From assembly GCF_002302565.1 (NCBI RefSeq), contig NZ_CP022382.1, forward strand, positions 1,435,001 to 1,499,000: a DNA stretch of 64,000 nt, written 5' to 3'. The notes under the pieces are model-generated. The model was not told the DNA's origin. It saw only the letters and a program-made list of their open reading frames with translations, and searched no databases. Shown here one piece after another: positions 1 through 9,438 of the stretch. The position numbers and the translations under genes are program-made. This DNA comes from Capnocytophaga canimorsus (GTDB lineage: Bacteria > Bacteroidota > Bacteroidia > Flavobacteriales > Flavobacteriaceae). Numbering within the stretch: the first letter of the stretch is position 1; the number at the start of each line of letters is the position of its first letter.

Positions 1-1140
1 GTAAGTAATTATTATTTGCCCTTCGCTGTGGCACCTAATTTTCTTATCAATGGTAAAACGTATACCGTTCCGATGGCAATTGAAGAAAGTTCGGTGGTGG
101 CAGCAGCTAGTAGAGCCGCTAAATTTTGGGAAAGTCGTGGCGGATTTAAAGCAACGGTGATTTCCACCGAGAAAAACGGACAAGTACATTTTATGTTTTA
201 TGGCGAAAAAGCCCGATTAGAAACCTTCTTTCAGCATATAAAGCCAATACTACTAGAAGCCGTAAAGCCCATTACAGCAAATATGGAAAAACGTGGCGGA
301 GGCATGACTAACCTACATTTGGTGGATAAAACGGCAGATTTACCCAATTACTATCAATTATTTGCCCGTTTTGAAACTTTAGATGCTATGGGGGCTAACT
401 TCATAAATAGCTGCTTGGAACAATTTGCCCACACCTTACAAGAAGAAGCTGAAAAAATCCCTGAAATAGGGCAGTTTCTGGAAATTATAATGAGCATACT
501 TTCCAATTATGTTCCCGAGTGTTTGGTAAAATCGGAGGTTTCTTGCCCTGTAGAACAACTTTCTTTTGGCAAGATTGAAGGAAAAGCATTTGCCGAAAAA
601 TTTGTAAAAGCCATCGCTATTGCCAATGCCGAAGTACGCCGAGCCACTACTCACAATAAAGGAATTATGAATGGCATTGATTCGGTAGTTTTAGCTACAG
701 GAAACGATTTTCGAGCGGTAGAAGCGGGGGTTCACGCTTACGCCTCACGAAGCGGAAAATATCAAAGTTTAAGCCACGCCTATATCGAAAACGGAATTTT
801 TTATTTTGAAATTCAAGTTCCTTTAGCTTTAGGTACTGTGGGCGGACTTACCAATTTGCACCCCTTGGTAAAAACCGCACTTCAAATTCTTGAAAAACCC
901 TCTGCATCCGAACTAATGCAAATTGCGGCCACTGTAGGCTTAGCACAGAATTTTGCCGCCATAGGGGCTTTAACCACCTCTGGAATTCAAAAAGGACATA
1001 TGAAAATGCACCTAATGAACATTTTAAACCAATTAGGAGCAACACAAAAACAAAAACAAATCATCAGCGATTATTTTAAAGATAAAACCATATCGCACAG
1101 CGAAGTAGTTAAAAAATTTGAAGAACTCAATGCACAATAA
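1..1140 (+). CDS. mvaA: Hydroxymethylglutaryl-CoA reductase, class II, 5'-truncated by window edge
   Basis: Mevalonate-pathway enzyme that reduces HMG-CoA to mevalonate. The frame is open from base 1 and the first visible residues (VSNYYLPFAVAPNF) match the class II family about 50 residues after its usual start, so the N-terminus lies outside the window; the TTG at 16 is not a real start. Visible family motifs: EESSVVAAAS (catalytic Glu), DAMGAN near visible residue 128, HNKG with the catalytic Lys, ATGND with the catalytic Asp, and a C-terminal KGHMKMH with the catalytic His. All expected catalytic residues are present. The stop overlaps the next gene, a GHMP kinase, which suggests a mevalonate operon. 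Confidence 0.93.
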   Translation, partial: VSNYYLPFAVAPNFLINGKTYTVPMAIEESSVVAAASRAAKFWESRGGFKATVISTEKNGQVHFMFYGEKARLETFFQHIKPILLEAVKPITANMEKRGGGMTNLHLVDKTADLPNYYQLFARFETLDAMGANFINSCLEQFAHTLQEEAEKIPEIGQFLEIIMSILSNYVPECLVKSEVSCPVEQLSFGKIEGKAFAEKFVKAIAIANAEVRRATTHNKGIMNGIDSVVLATGNDFRAVEAGVHAYASRSGKYQSLSHAYIENGIFYFEIQVPLALGTVGGLTNLHPLVKTALQILEKPSASELMQIAATVGLAQNFAAIGALTTSGIQKGHMKMHLMNILNQLGATQKQKQIISDYFKDKTISHSEVVKKFEELNAQ

Positions 1141-2032
1141 TCTTTCTTTTTACAGCCACGGAAAACTCCTACTCACGGGCGAATACGCCGTTTTAGACGG
1201 AGCTTTAAGCCTTGCCCTACCTTGTCAAAAAGGACAATGGCTAAAAGTATTTCCCTCTGAAAAAGAAGGTGTTTTCTGGAAAAGTAAAGATCTTAACGGA
1301 CAGATTTGGTTCGAAAAAGAAATTTTCAAAACTTCTGCAACAAACGACCCTATTGCTCACACTCTGGAAAAAATTCTAACAACGGCTTTGTATTTAAACC
1401 CTGATTTTGCCAAAAAATTACAAAACTGCACCGTTGAAACCGAATTGGAGTTTGAAAGAAATTGGGGGTTAGGCACTTCCTCTACGCTAATCAATAACAT
1501 CGCCCAATGGGCAGAGGTCAATGCCTTTGATTTACTCTTTAAAGGATTCGGAGGAAGTGGCTACGATATTGCTTGTGCCAAAAGCACAACTCCTATTTTA
1601 TATCAAACTCAAAATCAAGAACCTAAAACCTACCCCATTTGCTTTTCTCCCGATTTCAAAAAGCATTTATTTTTCGTACATCTCAACCAAAAACAAGATA
1701 GTAAAGTTGGGATAGCACACTACAAATCCATTAAAAAAGGGAAAAAAGCATTTATTGAAAAGATTACCCAAATTACTGAAGATGTGGTGCGTAGCAAATC
1801 GTTTACCGAGTTTTGCTCCTGCATCGACCTACACGAACAAATCACCTCTGATTTTATTGGGCTTGAACCCGTAAAAAGCAAATTGTTTTCTGATTTTCAA
1901 GGAAGTATAAAGAGTTTAGGAGCTTGGGGCGGTGATTTTGTGCTGGTTGCCTGTGAACAACCCGATGTAAAAACCTATTTTGAAAATAAAGGTTTTCACA
2001 CCGTTATTGCCTATCAGGAAATGGTTTTATAA
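1130..2032 (+). CDS. GHMP kinase, GYDIA family (mevalonate-pathway-type kinase)
   Basis: About 300 residues. GHMP small-molecule kinase of the Bacteroidota-typical group named for the motif GYDIA, seen here in GGSGYDIACAK. The N-terminal SHGKLLLTGEYAVLDGA is the usual GHMP substrate-side strand, and GLGTSSTLI is the ATP-binding glycine loop. The ATG at 1130 lies inside the last codons of the HMG-CoA reductase gene; the in-frame TTG at 1118 is less likely because the family core begins right after the ATG. The overlap implies translational coupling. A role in phosphorylating mevalonate or a derivative is inferred from position; the exact substrate cannot be read from sequence. Confidence 0.85.
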   Translation: MHNNLSFYSHGKLLLTGEYAVLDGALSLALPCQKGQWLKVFPSEKEGVFWKSKDLNGQIWFEKEIFKTSATNDPIAHTLEKILTTALYLNPDFAKKLQNCTVETELEFERNWGLGTSSTLINNIAQWAEVNAFDLLFKGFGGSGYDIACAKSTTPILYQTQNQEPKTYPICFSPDFKKHLFFVHLNQKQDSKVGIAHYKSIKKGKKAFIEKITQITEDVVRSKSFTEFCSCIDLHEQITSDFIGLEPVKSKLFSDFQGSIKSLGAWGGDFVLVACEQPDVKTYFENKGFHTVIAYQEMVL

Positions 2033-2039
2033 CCTCGCA

Positions 2040-3071
2040 CTACTTTATTTTTGAGGCTATTTCCTGCCAATCATAATATTGAAAAATTTTTCCGTTGCTC
2101 ATCACTACCAGCATTCCTTGAGGAAATTGCTCATTTAAGGGAATATTTGTAACATCAGCACCATCGCATTCAATTGAAGATAAGGGAATTTGAGCAAGTA
2201 ACGGATATTGATGCGGATTCCCTGCAATGCCCTCACGCGGATAAACCATAAAGGTATTTTTCTGCTGATTTGACACTAAAATATATCCGGTAGTATCCGT
2301 TTGGTGATAAATAGCAATGCCCTCGTGGTCACGCTTAAAACCTTCAGTGGCAAAAAGTGCCAATTCTTGATTGCCTTTTTTAGGGTCGGCGTAATATTTG
2401 CGAATGCCCACCGTTTCATCGCAATAATAAATATAGCCCAATTGATTATCCACCGCTATGGCTTCTATCTCTTTCTTTCCACTATATTTGCCAAATTCAC
2501 GGACTTTATACGCTGTTACCAACTCATTAGCAATCAGTTCATACTGCCAAAGGTAAGACTCGGAAGGACCTTCTTTTCTACCTACAATTACATAAATCTT
2601 TCCGTTTTCAGCATCGGAATATGTGGCAATACCCATAGGGTCACGCAATGTTTCTCCTTCAAAAACAGGAATTCCTCCTCCATCAATAGGCTGTAAATCA
2701 GGCAATGAAAACACTCGAATTTGATTTTTCTTGCGTTCGGTAACTACAGCAATATCCGTTTTTTGTCCGTTCAAAAGCATTCCGTAAGCTACATCTACAT
2801 TATTAGGTCTGTCCAAAGGCACAAATTTATTTACGATATTTCCTTTCAAATCAAAAAGATACAAGCCTCCATTAGCTTCATTTTTATCCGTCCCAAGTAC
2901 CAAACTTTGGGCAGGGTCAGTAGGATGTATCCATATAGCAGGGTCATCGGTGTCATTAGGCGTTTTTTGAGTAATTACCACAGGCGATAAAGCATCAGCG
3001 GCAACAGGTGCTAATTGGTTGTTACACGATATAAACATCGCAGAAAATACAAAAAACAATGTTTTTTTCAT
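2040..3071 (-). CDS. Beta-propeller phytase, lipoprotein
   Basis: 343 residues. Predicted calcium-dependent 3-phytase releasing phosphate from phytate. The N-terminus is a lipoprotein signal (MKKTLFFVFSAMFISC, lipobox Cys near residue 16). Family features: NDTDDPAIWIHPTDPAQS and VLGTDKN near the start, GLYLFDLKGN, RPNNVDVAYG, and a late HEGIAIYH strand, as in beta-propeller phytases. It lies directly downstream of a TonB-dependent receptor on the same strand; phytase-receptor pairs are a known arrangement in Bacteroidota and Proteobacteria. The stop is only 7 bp from the convergent GHMP kinase gene. Confidence 0.88.
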   Translation of the reverse strand: MKKTLFFVFSAMFISCNNQLAPVAADALSPVVITQKTPNDTDDPAIWIHPTDPAQSLVLGTDKNEANGGLYLFDLKGNIVNKFVPLDRPNNVDVAYGMLLNGQKTDIAVVTERKKNQIRVFSLPDLQPIDGGGIPVFEGETLRDPMGIATYSDAENGKIYVIVGRKEGPSESYLWQYELIANELVTAYKVREFGKYSGKKEIEAIAVDNQLGYIYYCDETVGIRKYYADPKKGNQELALFATEGFKRDHEGIAIYHQTDTTGYILVSNQQKNTFMVYPREGIAGNPHQYPLLAQIPLSSIECDGADVTNIPLNEQFPQGMLVVMSNGKIFQYYDWQEIASKIK

Positions 3072-3087
3072 TTTAAAATTGGTTTAA

Positions 3088-3120
3088 AAACGAAGAAAAT
3101 AGCTGTTATTTTCTTCGTTT
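3088..3120 (-). terminator. Strong hairpin between receptor and phytase genes
   Basis: A perfect 14-bp stem (AAACGAAGAAAATA and its complement) with a 5-base loop. Read on the minus strand it is followed by a T run, as in a Rho-independent terminator for the receptor transcript. It ends only 16 bp before the phytase ATG, so it could also act as an attenuator or mask phytase translation. Confidence 0.6.
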
Positions 3121-3209
3121 TGAGAAATAAAATAACTTTGGATAACTCTTTTTCAAGAACTTGTATTGATAATATTTTCTGTAAAAAATTGATTTTTTAT
3201 AACAAAAGA

Positions 3210-6038
3210 TTAAAAATCTAATTTTATACCGATTTTATACTTGGGGCGGTAGTATTCCACTTGCATAGTTCTTGCCGAAATACCTTGATAGTACCGCAAA
3301 GGTTGATTGGTTAAATTGTTAGCTTCCAGAAATATACTCATATTTTTAGTCGCCTTGTATGAAGCGTTAAAATCTAAAAAAGTTTGTTGGTCATAATAAC
3401 GATCTTCAAAGGGATTGCCCCCTAATTCATCTAAGTAATCAGATGTATGGTTGATTGAAATTCGTGCCAAGAGCCCTTTGTTTTCCCACGAAAGTGAAGC
3501 GTTAAGCATATGAGGTGCCGTTCCAGGAAGTCCTAAACCATCACGTTTTTCCCCTTGATTATTGGTAATTCCTTGAGCTTTGGATTGGGTATAAGTATAA
3601 TTCAGATAAGCCCCGAAACCTTTGAAGAATTTGCCAGGGAGAAAATCCAACTGACGCTGTGCAGCTAACTCAAATCCGTAAACGGCTACATTTTCTCCGT
3701 TTCGTTGTTGTTTGAATGACCAATGGTCTGCTCCCACATCAATAGGATTAGCTACATTAGGAAATTCTCGAGCAAATTGTTCGTGGGAGTACGTATTATT
3801 GGCAATATAGGTATAAATAAAATTATTAAGGTGCTTATAGAAGATGCCTCCAGAAAGAATTCCTACTGATTTGAAGTATTTCTCTGCCATCACATCAAAA
3901 TTGTACGAATAGGTAGCCTTGAGCTTCGGATTTCCTGCAAAAATTTTGTTATCTGCCGAGAAAACACTCACATAAGGGGCTAAAGCGTAATAATCAGGAC
4001 GAGCCAATGCCGTGCTAAAAGCAACACGCCATATAAAATCTTTCTTAAGGTCATACTTAAAGGCAACGCTTGGCAAGAAGTTAACATAATCATTTTTGTT
4101 GCTGATTTTTCCCGCCAAAGTGGTTTCGTTTAAAACGTGATTTCCGGTGTAATTGATGTCTGTTTTTTCAACCCTTACCCCTGCTATCATTGAAAATCGG
4201 TTGGAGAAATCTTGGTCCCATCGCAAGTAAGTCGCATAAATATTTTCCTTAGCATTATAGTTTAGGTTTAAGTACTCGGCGGGGACATCCTTTGTACTGA
4301 ATAGGGCTGGATTTTCTAAATCTAATGTACTTAGGTAATCAATTTGAGCAAAAGTACCTGCCACATATTGTTCACCTACTTGCCAATTTTTACCGTCTAA
4401 AAAAGTGGTTTTTACATCATTCAAAGTTTTCACAACACCTGCAATTTCTTTATGTTCATAGAAAATGTTGTCGCGTAATTTTTCTTTGAGTTTGAATCGC
4501 ACCCCGGTTCTAATACGCCCTTTTTGGTTTTCTATTACCGAAAAAGGAAAGCGTAAATTAAGTTTGAAACCTATTTCTTCCTCTTGGGTATAGTTATGGT
4601 TTGAGGTCAGTTTACGAAGGGCGTATTTCTCGGGGCTATTTTTACCATTTACAGTATATAGAGGTTTATTTTCGCTACCATTGAAGGTGAGTTTTTGTTT
4701 TCGATTATGAAATTCGATGTAGCGCTCATCGGGGCGATCTTCACTGGCTAAAGCATAGTTTACGCCCCACTGCAAATCTACCGAACTCCCTAACAAATGG
4801 TCCCCAGATAAGGCGTAATTTTGTACACGCTGATCTTCCAATCGTGCCTGTTTATTACGATGATTATCAGCACCCGCTTTGGTTTGGTTACGAATATCAC
4901 CTGTAAATCCAGTGAACGTTGCTCCTGAAAAAGTAGGAGTCACACCTCTTACGCGCGAACGAAAACGAGTCTCTCTATCATCACGCCAATTATATATTCC
5001 TTTGATTGACAAACTGTTGTTTTCATTGATTTTATAATCAAATGTGGTGGAAAAGCTACGTCTGATGCGTTGCACATCATATTTTCTGATGTCCATTTGT
5101 TCCACATATTCCAACATATTGCCATTTTTCTCCCATTTTTTCCAAATAGCCTCAACGTTGTCCGACCCAAAATGATTATCATTATACGATGCACTTAAAA
5201 TCACTCCAAGTTTATCATCAAAAAATCGATTTCCATACACCAAGCCCAGCGTAGTGTTTGCTCCGTGTCGGATGGGTGCATATCCTCCTGCCAAAGTAGC
5301 TGAAATGCGTTCTTTGTTAGGCGTAGCACGAGTAACCAGATTTACTGACCCTCCTATAGCATCGGCATCCATATCTGATGTAAGTGTTTTATTCACTTCT
5401 ATGGAGGCAATCATATCGGAAGGAATTAGGTCCATTTGCACGTTACGATTATCGCCTTCTGCCGAAGGAATACGATCACCATCAAGAGCAACGGAGTTTA
5501 GGTTAGGTGCCAGTCCGCGGATGATAATATTTCGGGCTTCGCCTTGATCGTTTTGCATAGTTATCCCTGCCACACGTTTTAGGGCATCTCCTATGTTGGA
5601 ATCTGGAAAACGCCCCACTTGGTCTGCCGAGATGATGTTACTGATATTTTGTCGATTTTTTTGTTGGTTGAGGGCTTTGGCTTGTCCTTTTAGAAAATCA
5701 CCCACAATCACTACTTCTTGTAAATGAATATCTTCTGCTTTTAGCGCAAAATTTATCACTGTATTTTCTCCTTTTTTAACCGTTACCTTTTGGATATATG
5801 ACTGATAACCCATATAATCCACCGAAATTTGATAAATACCTTCTGGAACGTGCAAGAATTGGAACAACCCATTAGTATCAGAAATGGTATATCTATTTTG
5901 AAAATCAAGCATAATGGTAGCACCAGGTAGTGAAAAGGCATCACGTGCATCGGTAATTTTTCCAGAAATCACTCCATTTTGCTGCGCAATAGCGAAAAAT
6001 GAACTTAGCCATAAGGTCAGTAAAAACAATTTTTTCAT
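3210..6038 (-). CDS. TonB-dependent receptor, phytase-linked
   Basis: About 942 residues from the ATG at 6038, chosen because it starts a clean signal peptide (MKKLFLLTLWLSSFFAIA). A CarboxypepD_reg-like beta-sandwich follows (roughly residues 20-105), then a plug domain with IIRGLAPN, ALDGDRIP and IGGSVNLVTR, then a beta-barrel of about 700 residues ending in Phe (YKIGIKLDF). The plug resembles the group of receptors with LKRVAGI and DADAIGGSVN. It is not a SusC: no SusD follows. The partner is the phytase just downstream, so uptake of phytate or its breakdown products is a reasonable inference. Confidence 0.9.
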   Translation of the reverse strand: MKKLFLLTLWLSSFFAIAQQNGVISGKITDARDAFSLPGATIMLDFQNRYTISDTNGLFQFLHVPEGIYQISVDYMGYQSYIQKVTVKKGENTVINFALKAEDIHLQEVVIVGDFLKGQAKALNQQKNRQNISNIISADQVGRFPDSNIGDALKRVAGITMQNDQGEARNIIIRGLAPNLNSVALDGDRIPSAEGDNRNVQMDLIPSDMIASIEVNKTLTSDMDADAIGGSVNLVTRATPNKERISATLAGGYAPIRHGANTTLGLVYGNRFFDDKLGVILSASYNDNHFGSDNVEAIWKKWEKNGNMLEYVEQMDIRKYDVQRIRRSFSTTFDYKINENNSLSIKGIYNWRDDRETRFRSRVRGVTPTFSGATFTGFTGDIRNQTKAGADNHRNKQARLEDQRVQNYALSGDHLLGSSVDLQWGVNYALASEDRPDERYIEFHNRKQKLTFNGSENKPLYTVNGKNSPEKYALRKLTSNHNYTQEEEIGFKLNLRFPFSVIENQKGRIRTGVRFKLKEKLRDNIFYEHKEIAGVVKTLNDVKTTFLDGKNWQVGEQYVAGTFAQIDYLSTLDLENPALFSTKDVPAEYLNLNYNAKENIYATYLRWDQDFSNRFSMIAGVRVEKTDINYTGNHVLNETTLAGKISNKNDYVNFLPSVAFKYDLKKDFIWRVAFSTALARPDYYALAPYVSVFSADNKIFAGNPKLKATYSYNFDVMAEKYFKSVGILSGGIFYKHLNNFIYTYIANNTYSHEQFAREFPNVANPIDVGADHWSFKQQRNGENVAVYGFELAAQRQLDFLPGKFFKGFGAYLNYTYTQSKAQGITNNQGEKRDGLGLPGTAPHMLNASLSWENKGLLARISINHTSDYLDELGGNPFEDRYYDQQTFLDFNASYKATKNMSIFLEANNLTNQPLRYYQGISARTMQVEYYRPKYKIGIKLDF

Positions 6039-6286
6039 ACGTTTTAGAATTAGTCTTCTTGAATCTTTCAATCGGAAGCAAAAATATAGGCTTTGAGCAG
6101 AATGTATGTTTCCAAAACTTTAAGGAAATTTTATAATTAGTTACACAAATGTGGCTTTATGTTAAGAGAATGTAAATTTGAAAAGGTTTTCAGATTTTCG
6201 CTCATCATAGAATAATTAAACAAAGTGGGGATTTTATAAAATTTCAAATAAGAATGTTATCATTTCAAAAACTTCAAAAAAATAAC

Positions 6287-6294
6287 TACTTTCG
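6287..6294 (+). promoter_or_regulatory. Candidate -7 element (TACTTTCG)
   Basis: Seven of eight matches to the Bacteroidota -7 consensus TAnnTTTG, 22 bp before the ATG at 6317. It supports that ATG over the upstream in-frame ATG at 6254. Confidence 0.4.
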
Positions 6295-6316
6295 CGGCAA
6301 TAAATTCGGCTTTTGT

Positions 6317-7810
6317 ATGAAACGATTTTTAAAATTTCCGACGCCCTACACGGTGTTGATGATTGTTATTGTTATTGCGGCAGGATTGACTTTTTTGTTG
6401 CCTTCGGGTAAGTACGATACGCTTTCTTACGATAGTGTGCAAAATGTGTTTGTGATAAACTCGAAGGGAGAAACGCAAACCTTACCAGCTACACAACAAA
6501 CCCTCGCCGAAAAGAATATTTCTATCAGCATTGAAAAATTCAAAGAGGGAAAAATTAAAAAACCAGTTTCTATTCCAAATACATATAAGCAAGATGAAGC
6601 CAAACCGCAAGGTTTTTTAGAAATTCTCTATGCTCCGATTAAGGGAATTTACGATACGATTGATATTATTTTATTCGTATTGGTTTTGGGTGGCTTTATC
6701 GGAATTTTTAATAGCTCAGGAACGCTGAATGAAGGGGTTGGCTATCTGGCTTACAGGCTGAAAGGCAGGGAAGGAATCCTTATTATTTTAGTTTTTACGC
6801 TCATCGCTTTAGGGGGTACTTTTTTCGGTTTGGCAGAAGAAACACTCGCCTTTTATCCGATGCTTATTCCTGTGTTTTTGGCAGCAGGATACGATTTGAT
6901 GGTCCCCCTGGCTGTGATTTATCTGGGGTCGTGTGTGGGGACGATGGCTTCGACAGTAAATCCGTTTTCGGTTATTATCGCCTCTGACGCAGTAGGAGTT
7001 GATTGGACAACAGGATTGGTAACACGCCTTGTAATGCTTGTACTTTCAACTGTAATTAGCTTGGTATACATTATTCGCTATGCAGAAAAGGTAAAACGCA
7101 ACCCACAAGCATCAGTGGCGTATGGTGCATCGCTTCCTGAATCGTTACATAATGAAAAAGCAGTTCCTGTGGAGCAACTTAAGCTATCAAGTAAACTTTT
7201 GCTCGTTGTTTTTGGGTTGTCTTTTCTGGTGATGATTCTTGGTGTTTCGCAATGGGGTTGGTGGTTTGAGGAAATGACGGCTTTATTTTTAGTTGCTTCC
7301 GTAATTATTGCTATTTTGCAGCGTACGGGCGAAGAACAATCCATTGCTCATTTTTTGACAGGTGCGAAAGATTTACTGGGTGTGGCTTTTATCATCGGTA
7401 TTGCCCGAGGAGTTACTTTCATTCTTAATGACGGACAAATCTCAGATACGATTCTTTATTACTCGTCGAACTTAGTAAGCGGAATGTCTCCTGCGTTGTT
7501 TTTGCCCGTGTTGATGTTTATTTTCGTGATACTCACCTTGTTTATTGCTTCTTCATCAGGAATGGCAGTAGTAACAATGCCTATTATGGGCGGATTAGCA
7601 TCAGTGGTGGGAGTAGAGGGGCAAAGTGTGGTAAATGCCTATTTATTTGGAATGGGATTGATGAGTTTTATTACTCCAACGGGACTAATTTTGCCTTCAC
7701 TTGCAATGGTAAACCTCAACTATAAACAATGGTTGCGGTTTGTGTCGCCTTTGATGCTTATTTTAGTGGTTTTAGCCATTGGTGTTTTATTGGTAGAGTA
7801 TTATTTGTAA
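6317..7810 (+). CDS. YfcC-family (DcuC-type) membrane transporter
   Basis: About 497 residues. Inner-membrane carrier of the YfcC group, related to C4-dicarboxylate and arginine/ornithine exchangers. The protein starts MKRFLKFPTPYTVLM, typical of the family, then a loop of about 100 residues, then roughly eleven hydrophobic segments. Conserved pieces are visible: EETLAFYPMLIPVF, STVNPFSVIIASDAVGV, and near the end FIASSSGMAVVTMPI and FITPTGLILPSLAM. The ATG at 6254 would add 21 non-hydrophobic residues and lies upstream of the likely promoter. Substrate unknown; a carboxylate or amino acid is the family expectation. It appears monocistronic. Confidence 0.82.
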   Translation: MKRFLKFPTPYTVLMIVIVIAAGLTFLLPSGKYDTLSYDSVQNVFVINSKGETQTLPATQQTLAEKNISISIEKFKEGKIKKPVSIPNTYKQDEAKPQGFLEILYAPIKGIYDTIDIILFVLVLGGFIGIFNSSGTLNEGVGYLAYRLKGREGILIILVFTLIALGGTFFGLAEETLAFYPMLIPVFLAAGYDLMVPLAVIYLGSCVGTMASTVNPFSVIIASDAVGVDWTTGLVTRLVMLVLSTVISLVYIIRYAEKVKRNPQASVAYGASLPESLHNEKAVPVEQLKLSSKLLLVVFGLSFLVMILGVSQWGWWFEEMTALFLVASVIIAILQRTGEEQSIAHFLTGAKDLLGVAFIIGIARGVTFILNDGQISDTILYYSSNLVSGMSPALFLPVLMFIFVILTLFIASSSGMAVVTMPIMGGLASVVGVEGQSVVNAYLFGMGLMSFITPTGLILPSLAMVNLNYKQWLRFVSPLMLILVVLAIGVLLVEYYL

Positions 7811-7928
7811 TCATATTGAAATTTTGCCTTTTATTGATATGATTACTATCACGACTCAAAAACAAAGGCATAAATTACTTTACATTTTTTACTTTTTATT
7901 TTATCCTTGTATTTTGTTACTTGAAAAT

Positions 7929-8114
7929 TCACCAATTTTGAGGGTCTTTATTAAAAATAATACAATACCAAAAAACAATAAAAGTAAAAAGTAAATAAAC
8001 AAAAGTAATTACTATAAACGGATAAGACAACACTATCCAAGTCTCAATGTCAATAAAGTACAGCAGTGAAAACCAAAACACGGTAAACAGTAATAACCAA
8101 TATCGCTTTTTCAT
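7929..8114 (-). CDS. Possible small membrane protein
   Basis: 61 residues from the ATG at 8114 (MKKRYWLLLFTVFWF...), with two hydrophobic segments (about residues 5-22 and 28-50) and a short polar C-terminus. No family recognised. It fills the otherwise empty gap between the YfcC gene and ssrA. Composition matches the neighbours. It could be a chance frame in AT-rich DNA. Confidence 0.35.
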   Translation of the reverse strand: MKKRYWLLLFTVFWFSLLYFIDIETWIVLSYPFIVITFVYLLFTFIVFWYCIIFNKDPQNW

Positions 8115-8165
8115 AGGGGTCAGAATTATACCACGAAGACACAAAAAATAGGGTGCATAAAAACA

Positions 8166-8196
8166 AAAAAAGTGTACAACATTTCGTACACTTTTT
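8166..8196 (-). terminator. Terminator of ssrA
   Basis: Inverted repeat AAAAAGTGTAC / GTACACTTTTT with an 8-base loop, followed by T residues on the minus strand, 29 bp after the tmRNA 3' end. The A/T flanks are symmetrical, so it may work in both directions. Confidence 0.75.
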
Positions 8197-8224
8197 ATAC
8201 TTTATTGATTTTGAATAAAGTTTG

Positions 8225-8624
8225 TGGAGTCGGAGAGAATCGAACTCTCGTCCAAATAAGCAATTCAAAGGCTTTCTACATACTTAGTTTTTGTTTGATT
8301 TTCGTCGGGTTGCTGACCAAAAACTGTCCACAACACGCTTAGTTTCCTGAAATCCGAATCTTCAGCGGAAACCATCATCCGATTCAATGTTGACTTTTGT
8401 GGTGCCTCTGTACGAACCGCCGTCAACAAGGGCTTTTCAGAGACATCTCGCTTCCCTACCTTGTAGAGACTTAGCCAGAAATCCTACTAAACTTCAGATT
8501 AGGCAGCAAGAGCGTAGTTATTCTCGCCATTTAAAAAGTTTGAAATAGAGATTAACGAGCATTAATTTCATAGCTCGGTATGCTTACATTTCAATTCGAC
8601 TTACTGTCAAAACCGATCGACCCC
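8225..8624 (-). ncRNA. ssrA: tmRNA (transfer-messenger RNA)
   Basis: Rescues stalled ribosomes. The 5' end GGGGTCG pairs fully with CGACTCC at the 3' end, including a G-U at the third pair, the alanine-tRNA identity signal. The T arm reads CGAGAGTTCGATTCTCTCCG. The resume reading frame contains codons for NGENNYALAA followed by TAA (about 8507-8537), an ALAA-ending tag as expected. Length 400 nt. The discriminator A is followed by CAA rather than CCA in the genome, so CCA must be added after transcription. Open frames drawn across this gene are spurious. Confidence 0.96.
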
Positions 8625-8652
8625 ATTCAAGGTTCCTTGTATAAACTTGGGG

Positions 8653-8660
8653 CAAAAGTA
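8653..8660 (-). promoter_or_regulatory. ssrA promoter -7 element (TACTTTTG)
   Basis: Perfect TAnnTTTG on the minus strand, about 28 bp before the mature 5' end, leaving a short leader to be trimmed. Confidence 0.55.
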
Positions 8661-8832
8661 GTTATTTTTTTTCAAAAAATTATTAGTGAGGGAATAAAAA
8701 CTTACTTACTCGGCGGCGAAAGACTCTCCGTCGATACAACCAAAGATTTGAGAAGTTACCATTAACAGCGTTTTTAAAGAAGCTTGATTGCATTGCAATT
8801 TAGCGGTGTTGGTGATTGTTTGAAACATAGGG

Positions 8833-9389
8833 TTATCTATTAAAGTATGGAGTATTCAATTTTTTTAATTTTTCTTTTTCAAAATAGCTTACTATTGTAT
8901 CGTTCAATTTTCCTTCTTTTATTTGTTCATTATAGAACAAGGTATTATTACTTAAAGACAACTTATTATGCTTTTTTAATAATTTAAAAAAATCAACAAA
9001 GCTAATATTTCTATAATCTTTACTATTTGAAAAAACAACTCCTAAAATTCTACTATCGTGCATATTTGCATATTTAATAGTAAAAAAAATAGAGTCCTAA
9101 ACTTTATAAATATTTTTCTCATCTCCATTTTTTTATTGTAATGGACTTCTATAAAACTATCAATTCCTTTTGTGTAAATATATAGGCTGTCTTCTTTTAC
9201 AAAGTTTTTGTTTATCAGTGGAAGTCCGTTCTTTTTTCTATAATTATCCATAAAAACTATTCTTTCTATCAGTTTTAGTTTTTGAACCTCTTCCTTTTGT
9301 ATTTGATTTCTTTTGTATTGAGAATAATAAAGACATACCCAACCTACTATTGTTAATAGAATAATTATTTTCAACAATTTATTTTTCAT
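8833..9389 (-). pseudogene. Small membrane-anchored protein gene, frameshifted in a poly-T run
   Basis: Two overlapping frames make one protein if one T is added to the eight-T run (plus-strand A run at 9082-9089). Part one (start ATG 9389): MKNKLLKIIILLTIVGWVCL, a signal anchor, then a charged region reaching KFRTLFF. Part two then continues in the other frame as TIKYANMHDSRILGVVFSNS and ends PYFNR at 8833. The joined product is about 185 residues. Without the correction, part one ends after 115 residues in the tail NMQICTIVEF. No family recognised. It could be a true pseudogene, a phase-variable gene, or a read error in a homopolymer. Confidence 0.55.
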
Positions 9390-9438
9390 AAATATCATTC
9401 TTTAGTTCTCCAATTATGGGAATGTAGCTAAGCTAAAA

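Noticed and set aside
8580..8765. Open frame across the start of ssrA
   Set aside because: It overlaps the tmRNA tRNA-like end and promoter; a chance frame.
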